A DNA stretch of 64,000 nucleotides, taken from contig JAZGTH010000074.1 in assembly GCA_036877525.1 (NCBI GenBank), positions 6,659,501-6,723,500 of the forward strand, given 5' to 3'. The translations under genes and the position numbers were made by a program. Shown piece by piece: positions 1 to 12,272 of the stretch. The stretch's first letter is position 1, and every line of letters begins with the position of its first letter. The notes under the pieces are model-generated. The model made no database searches. It saw nothing but the letters and a program-made list of their open reading frames with translations, and was not told where the DNA came from. Source of the DNA: Chromobotia macracanthus. Taxonomy: Eukaryota; Chordata; Actinopteri; Cypriniformes; Botiidae.

Positions 1-648
1 CTTACGGGGCCTGTACAGCATCGCTTCATATATATATATATATATTATGTTATATGTTGTTTTTGTTTTTTCATAATTTGATAATAATGCAATTAATTAT
101 TACTGCCATGATCAGTAGAACATGTACACAAATACCTGTAGAGCAACAAATTTACATAAAAGAGGTATTTTCACTGAAAGGAATAGCAATACATTTAAAT
201 ATGCAAGGTGCAGCATTAAACCAGCACAGATCGTGCCTGGTTAAACTGGTTTGCGGATGGTTAGTGAAAAAGATGCAGGTGATTGCACTCTATTTGCAAA
301 AGTGGTGGAACTATTTAGTGAATCCACCCCATCTCTTTTTCATTCTCTGTGTCCCAGGCAGTGAGATGCCCATTTTCCTCCCCTACTCTCAGTCCTTTGT
401 GCTTTCTGTCTTTCACAGCCCTCTCTATCTTAAGCATGACCTATTGTCATTAATCAACCCAAGGTCCTGCATTCTTTCTTTATGGCTCTCTTTGCCTTAG
501 TCCCTTGACCAAGTCTGTCTTTCCAGCCCTTTGTCCCTATTCTGGTTCACTCTCTCCCCACCCCTCCCTGCATGCTGACCCTTTACCATTCTTTTTCTCT
601 CTGTTTTACTTTGACCATTGCTTTACTCTTTGATACCAGCCACATGGC
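1..648. other. Region downstream of kcnj14, no gene seen
   Basis: This is the 3' flank or 3' UTR of the minus-strand kcnj14 gene. A short (TA)n tract lies at about 30-46. The plus-strand open frame at 54-500 has no recognisable domain, and its composition is that of pyrimidine-rich noncoding DNA. I see no other coding or RNA gene here. Confidence 0.5.
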
Positions 649-3600
649 TCAGTGTATATGCGGGTGCTCGCTACAGGAGTCCTGTCGGGGTGGAGGTATG
701 GGGCGTATGCAAGAGGGTGAGGGTGTAGAAGAGGGGGATGGAGAGAACTGGTCAGGGAAGTGCGGGACAGCGGAGGAGAGCTGCAGAGCCACCTCATTCT
801 CGTAACAGAAGGAGGAACGGGATCCCAGGATGTACTTTTTCTCTGCTAACTCTTTAGCACTGCAAGTGGGCGTGTCTGAGACCTCATATGTCCTGTTGAA
901 GTAGGAGTAGTCCACCTAGAGGCCGGAAAGACAAATGACAAAAAATAATGAGTTCTGGAATATGGAAGAGGGTTTTTGAAGAACTGATTTTTTTCATTAA
1001 GTTTGGTTCTATGAATGAGTGTCTGCATCTCTCTGACCAATCGGACAACACAGTGCTAAAATCTCACAATGTTTTCCGCAACGTTATTTAGATGCAAGGC
1101 TTTGCTGTCACTGACTTAACATCACCACAGCAAAAAAATTTGCTTTAACATAGTCATAAGCTTGCAGTCTTAATTTCATTGTAATGAAATGTTATTTTCC
1201 ATTCCTAGTACTGCACATTACAAGCAACAATTTTCAATCAATAATCCCTTCATTTCTTTATTCCCTGTTTCTCACCTGGTAGCAGTTTTTTCTCTCAAAG
1301 AGCACAGGTTCAAAGCGGTGACCCCAGAGGATCTCAGAGGCCAGGTATGAAGACCTGCACTGGGTTGTCATGGCAGTGGCCTCCACCATGCCCTCCAGAA
1401 TCACCACTACTTCCAGTTCTTTGTCTCCCTCTAGTGTGCGTCTGTCCATCTCATAAAATGGGCTCTCCTCATTAATCTCATGCACTATGGTCACAGGAGA
1501 CACCAGAAAGATGCGATCTGTTCCTGTGTCAAAGCCGACATTGATGTCCTCATTGTCCAATGGCAGGAATTCACCTTCAGGGGTCACCCGTGGCTGCAGG
1601 AAAGAGTTAAAGTCAGTATTATTAAGTTATTATAAGCCAATATGTACGTTTTTTTTAAGCTACAGTGTTTAGTGTTATTTAGTTGTTTTACATCACAGTG
1701 ACAATTTAATAGAGACTGAGTGATATCAATATAGAAGTATTTACATTAACTCATTTAGCAGATGCTTTAATCCAAAGTGACTTACAAAAAGAGATTATTT
1801 CATTATTACATCATTTAACATGCTAACATGTCTTTTGATTGTGTATGTTTGTGTGTGCGCACACTTCTGGTACTTGACATGACTTTAGTCATGACTTTTA
1901 TTCAGATTAAAGACCCACTGAAGTGCTTTGAAATGCGCAGCTTTGTTCAATGTATTGACAATTTCTACTGAAACAGAAAGTTAGGAATATACTGCATGGG
2001 TCATAAAAATTGGTCATAAAAATCTAATGGGAAACTGTGCAGAATGATGTCATAAAAATTGTTGTTCCTTTTTGGGGGAGGTATATTTTGATTTCCTTTG
2101 TATTCTGTGAATTTTGTTAATGTTTTGGGGCACACTAGTTTACAGGTATCCTTAAGGCTATAAAACATATTTATACTAAAAGCCAAAAAACTTCAATTCC
2201 ATGGGGACTTAAGCAATAACATTGGGTCTTATAAAAAAACACTGATCTCTGATACTCAGAAAAAATCTCTGATACTCAAACACCTGACTAACCTCAAAAC
2301 TAATTTATTAGAAACAACACATTATTAAATGTGAATCTGAAGAACATCATTTACAGATTCAAAACTATGAATCTGTAAATGATGACTCAATTTTTAGTAA
2401 CTGTTAAATAAAAAATACTGACACAAGTACATTTAATCAGGGCATTAAATGAAGTTGTATAAATACACTCACAGGGTAGATTAGCAAGACAATGGTTTGC
2501 GCCAGCAAAATTAATCCATTCTTTAAATCTTATAAACCTTCTGTATGAGGCTGAACACAATAGCCCTTATTAACCAAGCCAGCTGTCCAGATATCCACTC
2601 TTTCTTTCACTCTCTCCCATCTCACTACTCTATGACAAAATAGTACTATGATATTACTGTGGTTTTGAGACATGTATTATGCAAATTCCATAGTATTCTT
2701 GGACGTACCTTGGTGTACCATGTATCATTCAACACTATGGTACATATCAACGTACCATTTGATACTGGACACAGACTTGCTCTCTATATCACTCACCTTT
2801 AGTAACTGTGCTCGTACATGGGCCTCAACCAGGTGACTTTTGCGCAGGTTTCCCACTCGCCACATCATGCAGAGTTTCCCGTCCCTCATAGCCACTACGG
2901 CCACATCCGAGAACACCAGCGTTTCATTGCGCTTCTTGGGCTTGGCGATCTTAGCCATGACCGCCCCGATGATGAAAGCGTCGATGATGCAGCCCACAAT
3001 GCACTGCAAGACGACAGCCATCACCGCCAGGGGGCAGGCCTCTGTAACACTGCGGAAGCCATATCCTATAGATGTCTGTGTCTCCAGAGAGAAAAGGAAG
3101 GCTGCCAAGAAGCTGTTGACCTGTTGAAAGCAGCGTTCCTCTTTGTCCACAACTGTTTTTACTGCACCAGAATCCTCTTCAGGTTCCAGAGGAGAAGAAA
3201 CAGATGAAGGGGAAGAGGAAGATGATGCTGGAGGAGCTAGATCCCCGTGAGCAGCCGCGATGAGCCAGAAGGCAAAACCAAACAAAAGCCAGGAGAGCAG
3301 GAAGGAGAGGGTGAACACCACGAACATCCAGCGCCAGCGGATGTCCACACAGGTGGTGAAGAGGTCGGTGAGGTAGCGCTGGCCCCTGTCGCTCAAGTTG
3401 ACAAAGGTGACGTTGCAGCGCCCATCCTTGCCTACAAAGCGCCGTCGGGGCCGGTGACCTTGGCCATGGCGATTGTGGGGTGGCAAGGGCGAGAGGGAAG
3501 GTGAGGACATTCTCGTTCTCCTCTCCCACCTCCCTTCTGCCCCGGGCTCACCCCTGGGCACTGAGCCACGCCTTCCCTCTCCTCTCCTTCCTCCCCCTTC

Positions 3601-3831
3601 TCCATTGTCCTCATCATCATTGTCATCATCATCATCATCATCCCTTTCTCCATTCCTCCCTCCGTTGCTATGGTAAAGGTTAAGCACTTTGCCATTGCAG
3701 CTGGGGGAGGGAAGCTCACTCGGATTGGAGGAAGTGACATCATCACTTTGAGCCAACCTCATAACTTCTTCCTCATCCAAAGGGGTTTCCACGACAGCAC
3801 TGAAACGTCGCTTTACCCGAGCAGCCCCCAT
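649..3831 (-). CDS. kcnj14: Inward-rectifier potassium channel Kir2.4 type (three coding exons)
   Basis: Plasma-membrane K+ channel subunit; Kir2 tetramers set resting potential by inward rectification. Coding exons on the minus strand are 3831-2797, 1593-1276 and 915-649, all phase 0, with consensus donors (AAG|GTGAGT, CAG|GTGAGA) and acceptors (CTGCAG|, CTCTAG|). They give about 539 residues. Visible features are TM1 (about 168-191), pore helix and filter TSIGYGFRS with GYG at 256-258, TM2 (about 270-293) with the rectification Asp284 in CIIDAFIIG, conserved Cys234 and Cys266, and the cytoplasmic motifs KPKKRNETLVFS, RVGNLRKSHLVEAHVRAQLL, IFLVSPVTIVHEI and FCYENEVAL. The sequence resembles human Kir2.4 more than Kir2.1-2.3. 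Human Kir2.4 has 436 residues. The extra length is an acidic and glycine-rich N-terminal insert (residues about 60-110, a run of Asp) and a serine-rich insert of about 25-30 residues in the extracellular turret (about 200-232). It ends SEHPHIH, so no class I PDZ ligand is seen. The family is certain and the paralog likely. Confidence 0.92.
1739..1795 (+). mobile_element. L2/SINE tail fragment in kcnj14 intron 2
   Basis: tttacattaactcatttagc followed by agatgctttaatccaaagtg acttaca is a diverged copy of the fish L2/SINE 3'-tail motif, also present at 29,270, 30,747 and 44,512. Confidence 0.6.
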
Positions 3832-6708
3832 GACTTGTGACCGCAGATGTGTGTGTTAGTGTGTGATGTTCAGAAATATCTGAGAGGGTTCAGTACAAAA
3901 TAAATTTATAGATGAGTTGCTCTTGGAAAAAATGCAAATATTTGATAAAGTCAAAAGTTCAGTTCGGCAGATAAATTCAGTGTAAAAATGATACAAAAAT
4001 GGTATACTGAAAATATGCTTTCGTGAGAATTCTCACAGTGATATAGATATATCCAAAAAATGAGTGAGGTTGTCAGATCCACAGTAAGCCTTACTGGCTG
4101 AAAAGTCCTGTTTGTCATTCAAATTCCGGCAGCCAATCACTGTCCAGAGATGGAACACAGTTGCATTAGAGTTCATCTGTGACATCATCTGTCGAGCAAC
4201 AATGTCCATCTTTTGAACATTCAAGTAGATTCTCTACTTGTGGTAACTCTCCACACTAGGTACAGTAATTGTCAAACTATCAATATACAGATGAACCAGT
4301 ATTAGCCAGAATCCGACAGTCTGGATGCTTTAGTGAATGTAAAGTTCCAAAGTTGTTAGATGGAGTAAATAAAGATAAATATATTTTACAGAGGGATAAA
4401 AACCAGTGTCAATGCAATATCTCAGTTTTAGCATCAGTTTAGGGCAGGTCAGGGAGTGGGTAGTGGGTGAGATTTACAAACCAGACAAAGGAAAACAGTA
4501 CAACAGGTACTGAGAAACTTACAGAAACTTAACTGAGCAGCTAAAAGGCAGAGACAAGGTAAAGCTTAGTCAGAGCATAGTTTCAAGAATGCTGAGGGAA
4601 AACTTACATAAAGCAAAAATCGAAACCAGCCAAAATGACACAAAAAATCAAGCTGTGTTTTACATGCATAAAATATTTTATCACATTTACATCTATAATA
4701 AATAATAAAATAACAGCATGCATATACAGACCAATCTTTCCTTCTAGGACCTCTTCACATTTCCTTATTTAAATGGAAGGATGTTTAAAGACACAAAAGA
4801 GACATGCAGTTAATATCAAAACCTTTTATGATTGTATGGTCAACATTTTCTAAACTACTACAACTGTGATCTTTATAGATTTGTCTTCATTTTAAATGTA
4901 TAATACCCTGAAACAGGACCACTTAGAAAGTCCACAAATTTTTCAAACAATTCAAGCAGCCACGAGTGAACTTCTGTTACGGTCTTGTTTCCATGTCCAT
5001 TTTGCTGTATACTTTCCTATTTCAGTTCGTTTCAACAGATTTTCCAGTCTTGCAGTATTGAATAATTTCACCAAAAGACAGGCTCATTGTGCTCCAGAAA
5101 GCACTTCTGATTAAAATGCAGGTGGTATAAACGTGAGTCTGCTAGTACTGAATTACTTACTACAAAAATCTGATAAAAATAAAAAATGGAAAGAACATTA
5201 AAGATCAGAACAAGGATTAATTATGACTTTTAGATGGACTTTGACTTCTCCAAAAGCTTAAAATTCTCTTAAAAGCCAAAAGCTTTTCATCAACTGTTTA
5301 TGACAATTCAGATTTTTCGCAGAATTCCTGTCCAGCTTGATTGTCAGCAAACAAATTGTTGAAAATATCCCTAAAAATGAATATTACGCCAAAAACTAGG
5401 GTAAGCTGTAGCATAAATCATTACAACTATATACAATTATAGATTTACAAAAAGCTAGGCCTGTGTATTTTCTGCTGCAGGGTTTCATGGAGTATTGAAC
5501 ATTTCTCATCTACCTCCTTTGAGAAACCTGTAGTTCAGGTCTTACTGAATGTAACAGAAACAACAATCTTTAAGAAAGAGTGTCAAGCCACAGCACAAGT
5601 GGTTTGCCATGAAAATCCCACTTGTAGTGAAACATATGCAGAAGATGAAACAGAGAACTCACAGTCAAAAAGGAATCAACAAACAAAAGTAAGGGTAGAG
5701 ATTGTTCCTAAAGTCTAGAGTTGACACAAGGGTTCATCTTTTAATATCTGGTGACTTTAAGGCAAAAAATATAGCTCAAGCAGGTGCCTGTCATGTTTGT
5801 AGTTTTGCAGTAAGGTCATCAGAGTTTCTGTTAACCCCTACAGAGGAAATAAATCAAAGTTAATGTTACATTTACATACAAGACAAACAAACACAAATAG
5901 GAATATATACTTCAAATATACTTCATATGTGCTGATGCTTTTTTTCTGTTTATCCTCCTCAAAGTAAACTACATGTTTGTTTAGACTTGTTTCAGATTCA
6001 AAAGTAGATGGAATATATGAAGAATTTACCAATGCTGGAAGTTAATAAAAGGCATAGTTCATCCTGTGTCTTCTGTTTTTGCCTTCTCAATCAGTCTGCT
6101 GCAAAGGAGACAAGGAAAATACCATGTGAGTCTGCTTCAGATAGCTTTGTTAGCACAAAAAGTTAAAAAATGTTATTAGTGTTTCATTTCAGTCTGTTGT
6201 AGCCAGCTAGCGCAGAAAGCTTTGAGATTAAGCAATTGATGATAAAGGAAATTTGCAAGCTAACATTTTTTTTCAGATAAGCCCAGTGCTTTCTGGACCA
6301 TGTACAGTACTGTGTTCCGGACAGTGATCTGAACAACATGTGTTTGTGCACCTCATTTTACCACCAATCTGTGACCTCTACACACAACTAACCTAAGGCC
6401 CTCTGTGTGTGTGTGTTCAGTTTATCTATGTCTGCCTGGATCTCATTAGAGCACTGAACCTATTGATTAACACATAAACCAGCACTGCTGTAAATACACC
6501 ATTGACAGAGAGCTGTGTTATGACAGAGAGTTGTATTAATTGTTTATAATTATTATAAGTTTTATGATCTTACTATAATTATATTACTTTTGATTAAGCA
6601 ATTATATGAGAATATTTATATATTTAAAATGCATGAGTCACACCACAGTACTTTTAAGTAAACTGCAAAAACATGGTGACAGTCACAGCATGTAATATAC
6701 TGTAAATG

Positions 6709-6736
6709 CATATATATATATATATATATATATATA
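6709..6736. repeat. (TA)n microsatellite
   Basis: Uninterrupted alternating TA, about 14 units, in noncoding DNA. Confidence 0.9.
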
Positions 6737-6944
6737 GGCTATATTTTAGCCTTTGATGAAAAAAGTTTAAGTTATTTTTCAACTGCTGAAGGTTACTAAT
6801 AAAGATGTGTAAGCTATGAAATTATTTGGGACTTTTTCCACTCAACCCATTTCTCAACTACCCCCAACAGCTTAAAACCTGAAAATTGTAGAGCTATCAA
6901 CAACTTCAATGGTGTTCACGTGTATTGACTCTGCATGTGTCAGA

Positions 6945-6948
<4 letters not shown>

Positions 6949-6992
<44 letters not shown>
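6949..6992. repeat. (CT)n microsatellite
   Basis: Uninterrupted CT repeat of about 20 units. It makes the Arg-Glu run of an antisense open frame here, which is not a gene. Confidence 0.9.
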
Positions 6993-6996
<4 letters not shown>

Positions 6997-7307
6997 TTCA
7001 CTCTCTTGGTCTCTCTCGTCATCATGCTGGAGGTGTTTGCTGAAATCTTCCATGCTGCTGAGTGCTACAAGCGTGATCCTCTCCAGTGAGCAGCATTCAG
7101 AGGTGTGAGATATGAGACCTCCACAGGTCAAGGTCGGAGTGATATGTGGAAGCTCTAGAATAATTGCTGGCAAACAGCCAGAGCTGCAGTGTCATGCCTG
7201 TTGAGGGCTGCACTAGACACAGACATTAACAGGAAACTGTCTAAGTCTAGGCAATTCAGGTCAAGGGTTACACAACAAAATGAAGCCGAAACTACATTTA
7301 CAGGATT

Positions 7308-7400
7308 AAAGGAATAGTTCACCCAAAAATGAAAAACTAAATATAGTCACCCTCATGATTTTTGTTTTTCTGTGGAACAGAAACAGAGAAATTTGAAAGA
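7308..7400 (+). repeat. Copy of an abundant fish interspersed repeat (ggaatagttcaccc family)
   Basis: It begins with ggaatagttcacccaaaaat and continues with the familiar segments on closing of the match (caccctcatg, tctgtggaac). I know this segment as a high-copy non-autonomous repeat in fish genomes, but its exact class is not certain to me. Diverged relatives occur at about 9,030 and 15,690 in this window. Confidence 0.6.
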
Positions 7401-9027
7401 TGTAATGGTCACTTTTTTGAGCTTCCAATCTTTAAGCATGACACAAAATCATTGTAAAAATATTCTAAAGGTAGTTCTTCTGCCATATAAATAACTCTTC
7501 TAAATAACTAAAATAACTCTTCTGCTATATTCCAAATGTCCCGAGATTATATGATAACTTGTGTGAGAAAAAGACCAAACTTTAAATAATTATTTACTGA
7601 TTTACATGATTATTACTCTTCCCTCAGTGAGCCACGGCCAGATTATCAATATACTGTAAATCTATCAGATTTATGAATAAAATCAATCCAATAAATCAAC
7701 CCAGTAATTAAAAAGATCCAATTCAAGCTCATTCGAAAGATCATTTCAAGTTTTACCTCACAATTTGGATGTCTATACTTATGAATGTTCATGAATTGAC
7801 ACAATGAGACCTAGGAGTGTCAAGATTTGATATGAATGACAACAATTACAACTGTCACAAGTTATTGTTTTGCTTTGATGACTTCTGAAACACACTTATG
7901 GTCTACATATGTCCTTGTTTTGACACATATGACCCTAGTTTAAAGGCTGGTTTCCCAGGACATAAACGCAGTAAAATGCACTGGAAGGGACAGCTATTGA
8001 TCTAACATCTCATAACAAAAAGATCTCCCAGGATTCTTTTAATATTATTGTCTTTAACAACACAAGTTGTTTACTCTCTCTATCTCAGCCTCTTGTACTT
8101 AGTTTGCATTTTTATCATTATACTATCATTCTTTTACTCCACCCATTCTGTACTCAATCTCTCCTGGTCTTTTTGTCTCTCCAGGATTATATGTCCATGT
8201 TCAAGTGTTATGAAGGCAGATTAAGGTCCCCTATCAAAATCATTTCAATAACACTCAATACAGAGAATAACCTTTCCGTCTCTTCCACTCATGCTGTGTG
8301 TTTCACCTCACAAATCTGATAGGGATAATCTTGTCTAGAAATGCTCAGTGTATTACATCACTGTGTCATAAGGCTAATGTCACTCCCATTTCTATAGGTA
8401 AGTGTGATGTCATTTACTTTACTGGCAGATCATACAACTCAAGTCTTGTACATTAACATTAAACACAATTTTTGTGCAAATGACAAGAAATCTGTTAATA
8501 TGACCCTTACAGTATGATCAGGCGCTACAGACATTGAATTAATCACTTATTAAACTGTATTAAAATAGTACATAACAGTCAGTAATACAACAGTCCACAT
8601 ACTGCACAGCCAATCCATATTACCATTGATTCCCCATGTCACAAAATGGGGCCACAAAATGTGCCTTAATGCCAATGCATTTACACTCACATGGCCAAGC
8701 TTTATTTCCCTCTCTCCTAATCTCTTTTATTATTTGAGTTTCTTAGTATCTCTCTCTATGTACTGTAGGTATGCCAGAGGCATGAGATGAGATTATTGTG
8801 ATTCAGCCTGGAAACTAACTCACACTAATCTGTGCGCAGTAATGAGAAAGTATTAACTACAGATAACATCCTCAGTTGCAGCATCTTTTCGCTACAATCT
8901 TCATAAGTGTGTGAAGAAGTAACAGAGTCCAAACCAGGGCATTATAGTCTGTTCAATAGAGACTTCTTTCTCTCACTTACACACACACATACTGTCCTCT
9001 AGACATCTGCTTCTTTTTTTTAACAAG

Positions 9028-9115
9028 GAGCAGTTCAATCAAAAATGAAAATGAATCCATAATTTACTCAACCCCAGGCCATTCTAGATGTATATGACTT
9101 TTATCATTCAGCTTT
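9028..9115 (+). repeat. Diverged copy of the ggaatagttcaccc repeat family
   Basis: It retains the order cagttcaatcaaaaatgaaaa, then aatttactcaacccc, then gtatatgactttt, matching the copy at 7,308 with many substitutions. Confidence 0.45.
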
Positions 9116-10440
9116 GTAGTGCCATAGAATAGTGCCACTAGTGTTGTGTTTATTAACCCACTGGAATCACTTTTATGATGGACGGATGCATTTTTTGGAG
9201 TTTCAAAAACTTGGGCCTACTCAATGCCGTTCCAACGCTGGGAAGAGCCAGGACATTATTTATTATAACTTAATATAACTTTAAGAACACAGTCATATGT
9301 ACATATAATAGCGTGAAGGTGTGCATATGCATCACACTGAGGTCTGGCAACATAGGTCAACACAGTTTGTCTTTCAGCAGATTATGATATATGTCTAAAA
9401 CTGCTACAATCCTTCGTGTGTGTAACATCACCCTCCTGCTCGATCATTTCTCGGTCTGCCTGGATTTTATGCGGTTGTCTGCACAGCTGCTGAGACAGCA
9501 GCACTTCAGTCCCAGGAGGTAATAAAGTGTCGTGTTACCCTAGATATACACAGGAGTGCTTAATTAGTTCAAAACTGCCTGTTGCTGGAGAACTTGCTTT
9601 TTGTTACCTGATTCTGTCCATGAATCTAAGCACTACAGGACACAAGGCACTTTGTTACACAGCTCTCTGGAATATTTGATTCTGATTGGTCAGTCACAAC
9701 ATTCTGAGGTCAGTTATTGTCCAATAATGACTAATAAAACACATTTGTATGTGACAGACTATCTATTATTTGTCTTATAGTGACTGACTGCCACACATCT
9801 CTGAGAACATATAACAAGCAGTTACAAAGTCATAAGAACTGCCATTTCTGTCTAATTCATCTAGTTCATGCTCTCAGACAAACTACTTGTCACTCACTTC
9901 CCTTTTAACTCACTTTAAAGTCCTACAGTATGCGGTACTAAGACAAATTGTCTTTTAAGTCAGTTACCCTGGTTGAGTCTTTAGAAACTTTACAGGTATG
10001 TTAGACAAACTTTAAAATGCACTGAACAAACATCAATGTATTTCAGTAATGCACAGTTTAGATATATACATAATATGGATAATATCTCTCTGTGGTCTAG
10101 ACATCTGAGCTACTTTGCTGAGTCTCCTCAAGCGTGTTGTAATGGAAATATCTCTTTTCTAATATGGATCATCTCAATCATCTCTGACTCAATTTTCTCT
10201 TCCTCCTACAGCATTGCCTCTCTCTGCCTGAAGATTAATAACTGGACTGGAACAATGCGTAAATCTTTTTATCTCGCTGTTATTTTTCCCTTTCTCTAAA
10301 TCAGCATTTCTTAATGCACCCAAGAATAATAACAAAAGAATCAAAGGCTCACTTTCATGTGACATCAAAAGTTAAATTGGTATATAATAACTATATAGTG
10401 CTATATTGTACTGTAATACTTTTAAATAAGATAAAGCTGA

Positions 10441-10520
10441 TAAAGCATACCGTAGTGCTAGCCACGCCAAGGTCATGGGTTTAATTCTCAAGGAACACAC
10501 ATACTGTAAGTGTTTACACA
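10441..10520 (+). mobile_element. Fragment of a tRNA-derived SINE
   Basis: It contains a decayed tRNA-like head ending in a B-box-like block (ggtcatgggtttaattctc) followed by aaggaacacacatactg. The same order is seen in the better copies at 36,968 and 40,112. The A box is poorly kept. Confidence 0.5.
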
Positions 10521-12179
10521 TATATAAGGTATATCTTCAATGCACTTTATATTGCTTTTCATAAAAACATCTACTATATGCATGAGAGTGTATGAGATTA
10601 AGCATCTTATTCACTTGTGCTATCACTTTCAGATTCTCTCTCCAGTCCATGACGTGGACGCGGAGGATGAGAGATGCAGGCTAATCCTTGCGTTTCAGAG
10701 TGTTAAGTGTAAATTTTCACATACCTACAAACACTCTTGATGTTTCTATAATGTCATTTTAAAGGAATCACTGCATTAAGCCAGATTTTCTTTCCCCCCT
10801 TGTGCTAAAGAAAGAACTGATTCTTAGAACTAATGACCTTGAGGTTAATCTCACTCAACTACAAATTAATAATACTGCAAACAGCACCAGATGAAGGATA
10901 GAGAAATGAAACGACAATCCTCTTTGCAACGGCTCTAAAGCAGGACCGTTATATTGATCTACATTATATTTAAAACAAAAACTCTGTGTGTTTTGGTTGT
11001 TTATTGTTTACTGGATTAACACACTGTTGAAATTTACTGAAATGCAAATGAAATACTATATTATAAAACTATTAGATTATTTTGGGGTAATTCATAGACT
11101 ATATTTACCTACAAACCTGAACCCATTATCTGTTAAAATGAGATGCTTTGTATAAACCTTGTGTAATATTTTATACTAACTTTAAATAGTAATTGTATAG
11201 TGTTTATGTTAATGTCATGAAAACTATAAAAAATATAGACAGTTATTGCTAAACAGTTATTGCTAACTTTTTACATATTGTTGTATAATGCATATAATGT
11301 AGGCCACAAAAACAATGTTTGTCTGGTAACCTATATATTGTGCTTCATGTGTTAACATTTAAAATAATCGTGTTTTTCAACCCAAAAAATTATTTGACTG
11401 AATCAACCTGACTAGGTTAGACCAGCTAAAATCATTCGTAAGGTTTTGATAAAGTAATGACTGCTATCACCTTTTACAGTGTTATATAAAGTCTTGTTTT
11501 GTTCTATGCTCTGATATTAGCTGCTGTGAATGAGGCCTGATAAATGTCACCTTGACCTCTCTGGTCACCTTGGCAACAGACGTTTTTTAACCAGTATATA
11601 ATGACTACAGTTATATATCTTTAACAATGACCACTAAACTTTTTATGAACAAATATTCATTTTATGCATTTTCTTACAGGCCTAGTTATTAGGTCTAACT
11701 TAAGGTTAAATCGACAGTCAAATGTTTTGTGTATTTGTGTATTTACTTGTATTTACTTGTATTTTGAACCTTTATTTAAACGTATTACATTATTTGTGTA
11801 TCGTTGTTTTTGCGTTGTAATGAACTACATTATACATCACATACGCGTGCATCAAAGGTATGTTTACTAAAGTTCTCCCTGTAATGCTTAAAAACCACTC
11901 TTGTCAAAACATTAAATCAGATATTAAGTTTGAATAAATATGACACTCACGGTCTGGTCCACAAATGTCATCACGTTATAGTACGCCCGATTGTGATTTT
12001 CCTTTCCTTTGCCTGTTTTGTAGTTTATTTCAAAAAAATGTATTGTTTCCATTCATATTTAAGCAAAAGTCCGATTAAGAGGCTCCGGTTTGAGGTTGCG
12101 TCGCATTAAAAGGCTTCGTTGCGCGTGAAAGTAGACTTGCGTGGGTGTTCTCCGCGTGCTCTCTTTCACGCGCGCTCAC

Positions 12180-12272
12180 CAGCAGCAGGAAAACTTCAGT
12201 GAGAGCTGCGTGATGTGCTGCATCCTTTCTGCATCCACTCACTGTGACTCTCCATCTCATCATAACACTCAC
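12180..12272 (-). other. Possible kcnj14 leader exon and promoter (weak)
   Basis: On the minus strand a stretch from about 12,272 ends CTGCTGCTG|GTGAGC, with the exon end at 12,180 and a good donor. It sits in the only CpG-rich patch (about 12,060-12,250) between kcnj14 and the receptor gene. An untranslated first exon of kcnj14 would fit. Nothing else supports it, and the upstream limit is arbitrary. Confidence 0.25.

Larger units (their letters stand above)
3832..12179. other. Intergenic or 5' intron of kcnj14, repeats only
   Basis: No coding exon was recognised. The stretch holds (TA)n at about 6,709-6,736, (CT)n at about 6,949-6,992, and copies of a common fish interspersed repeat near 7,310 and 9,030. 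A tRNA-derived SINE fragment lies near 10,450. Open frames of 60-90 codons on both strands look random. If the exon proposed at 12.2 kb is real, this is the first intron of kcnj14. Confidence 0.5.

Noticed and set aside
54..500. Plus-strand 148-codon open frame
   Set aside because: No recognisable domain and no splice or promoter context. The encoded text looks like translated noncoding DNA.
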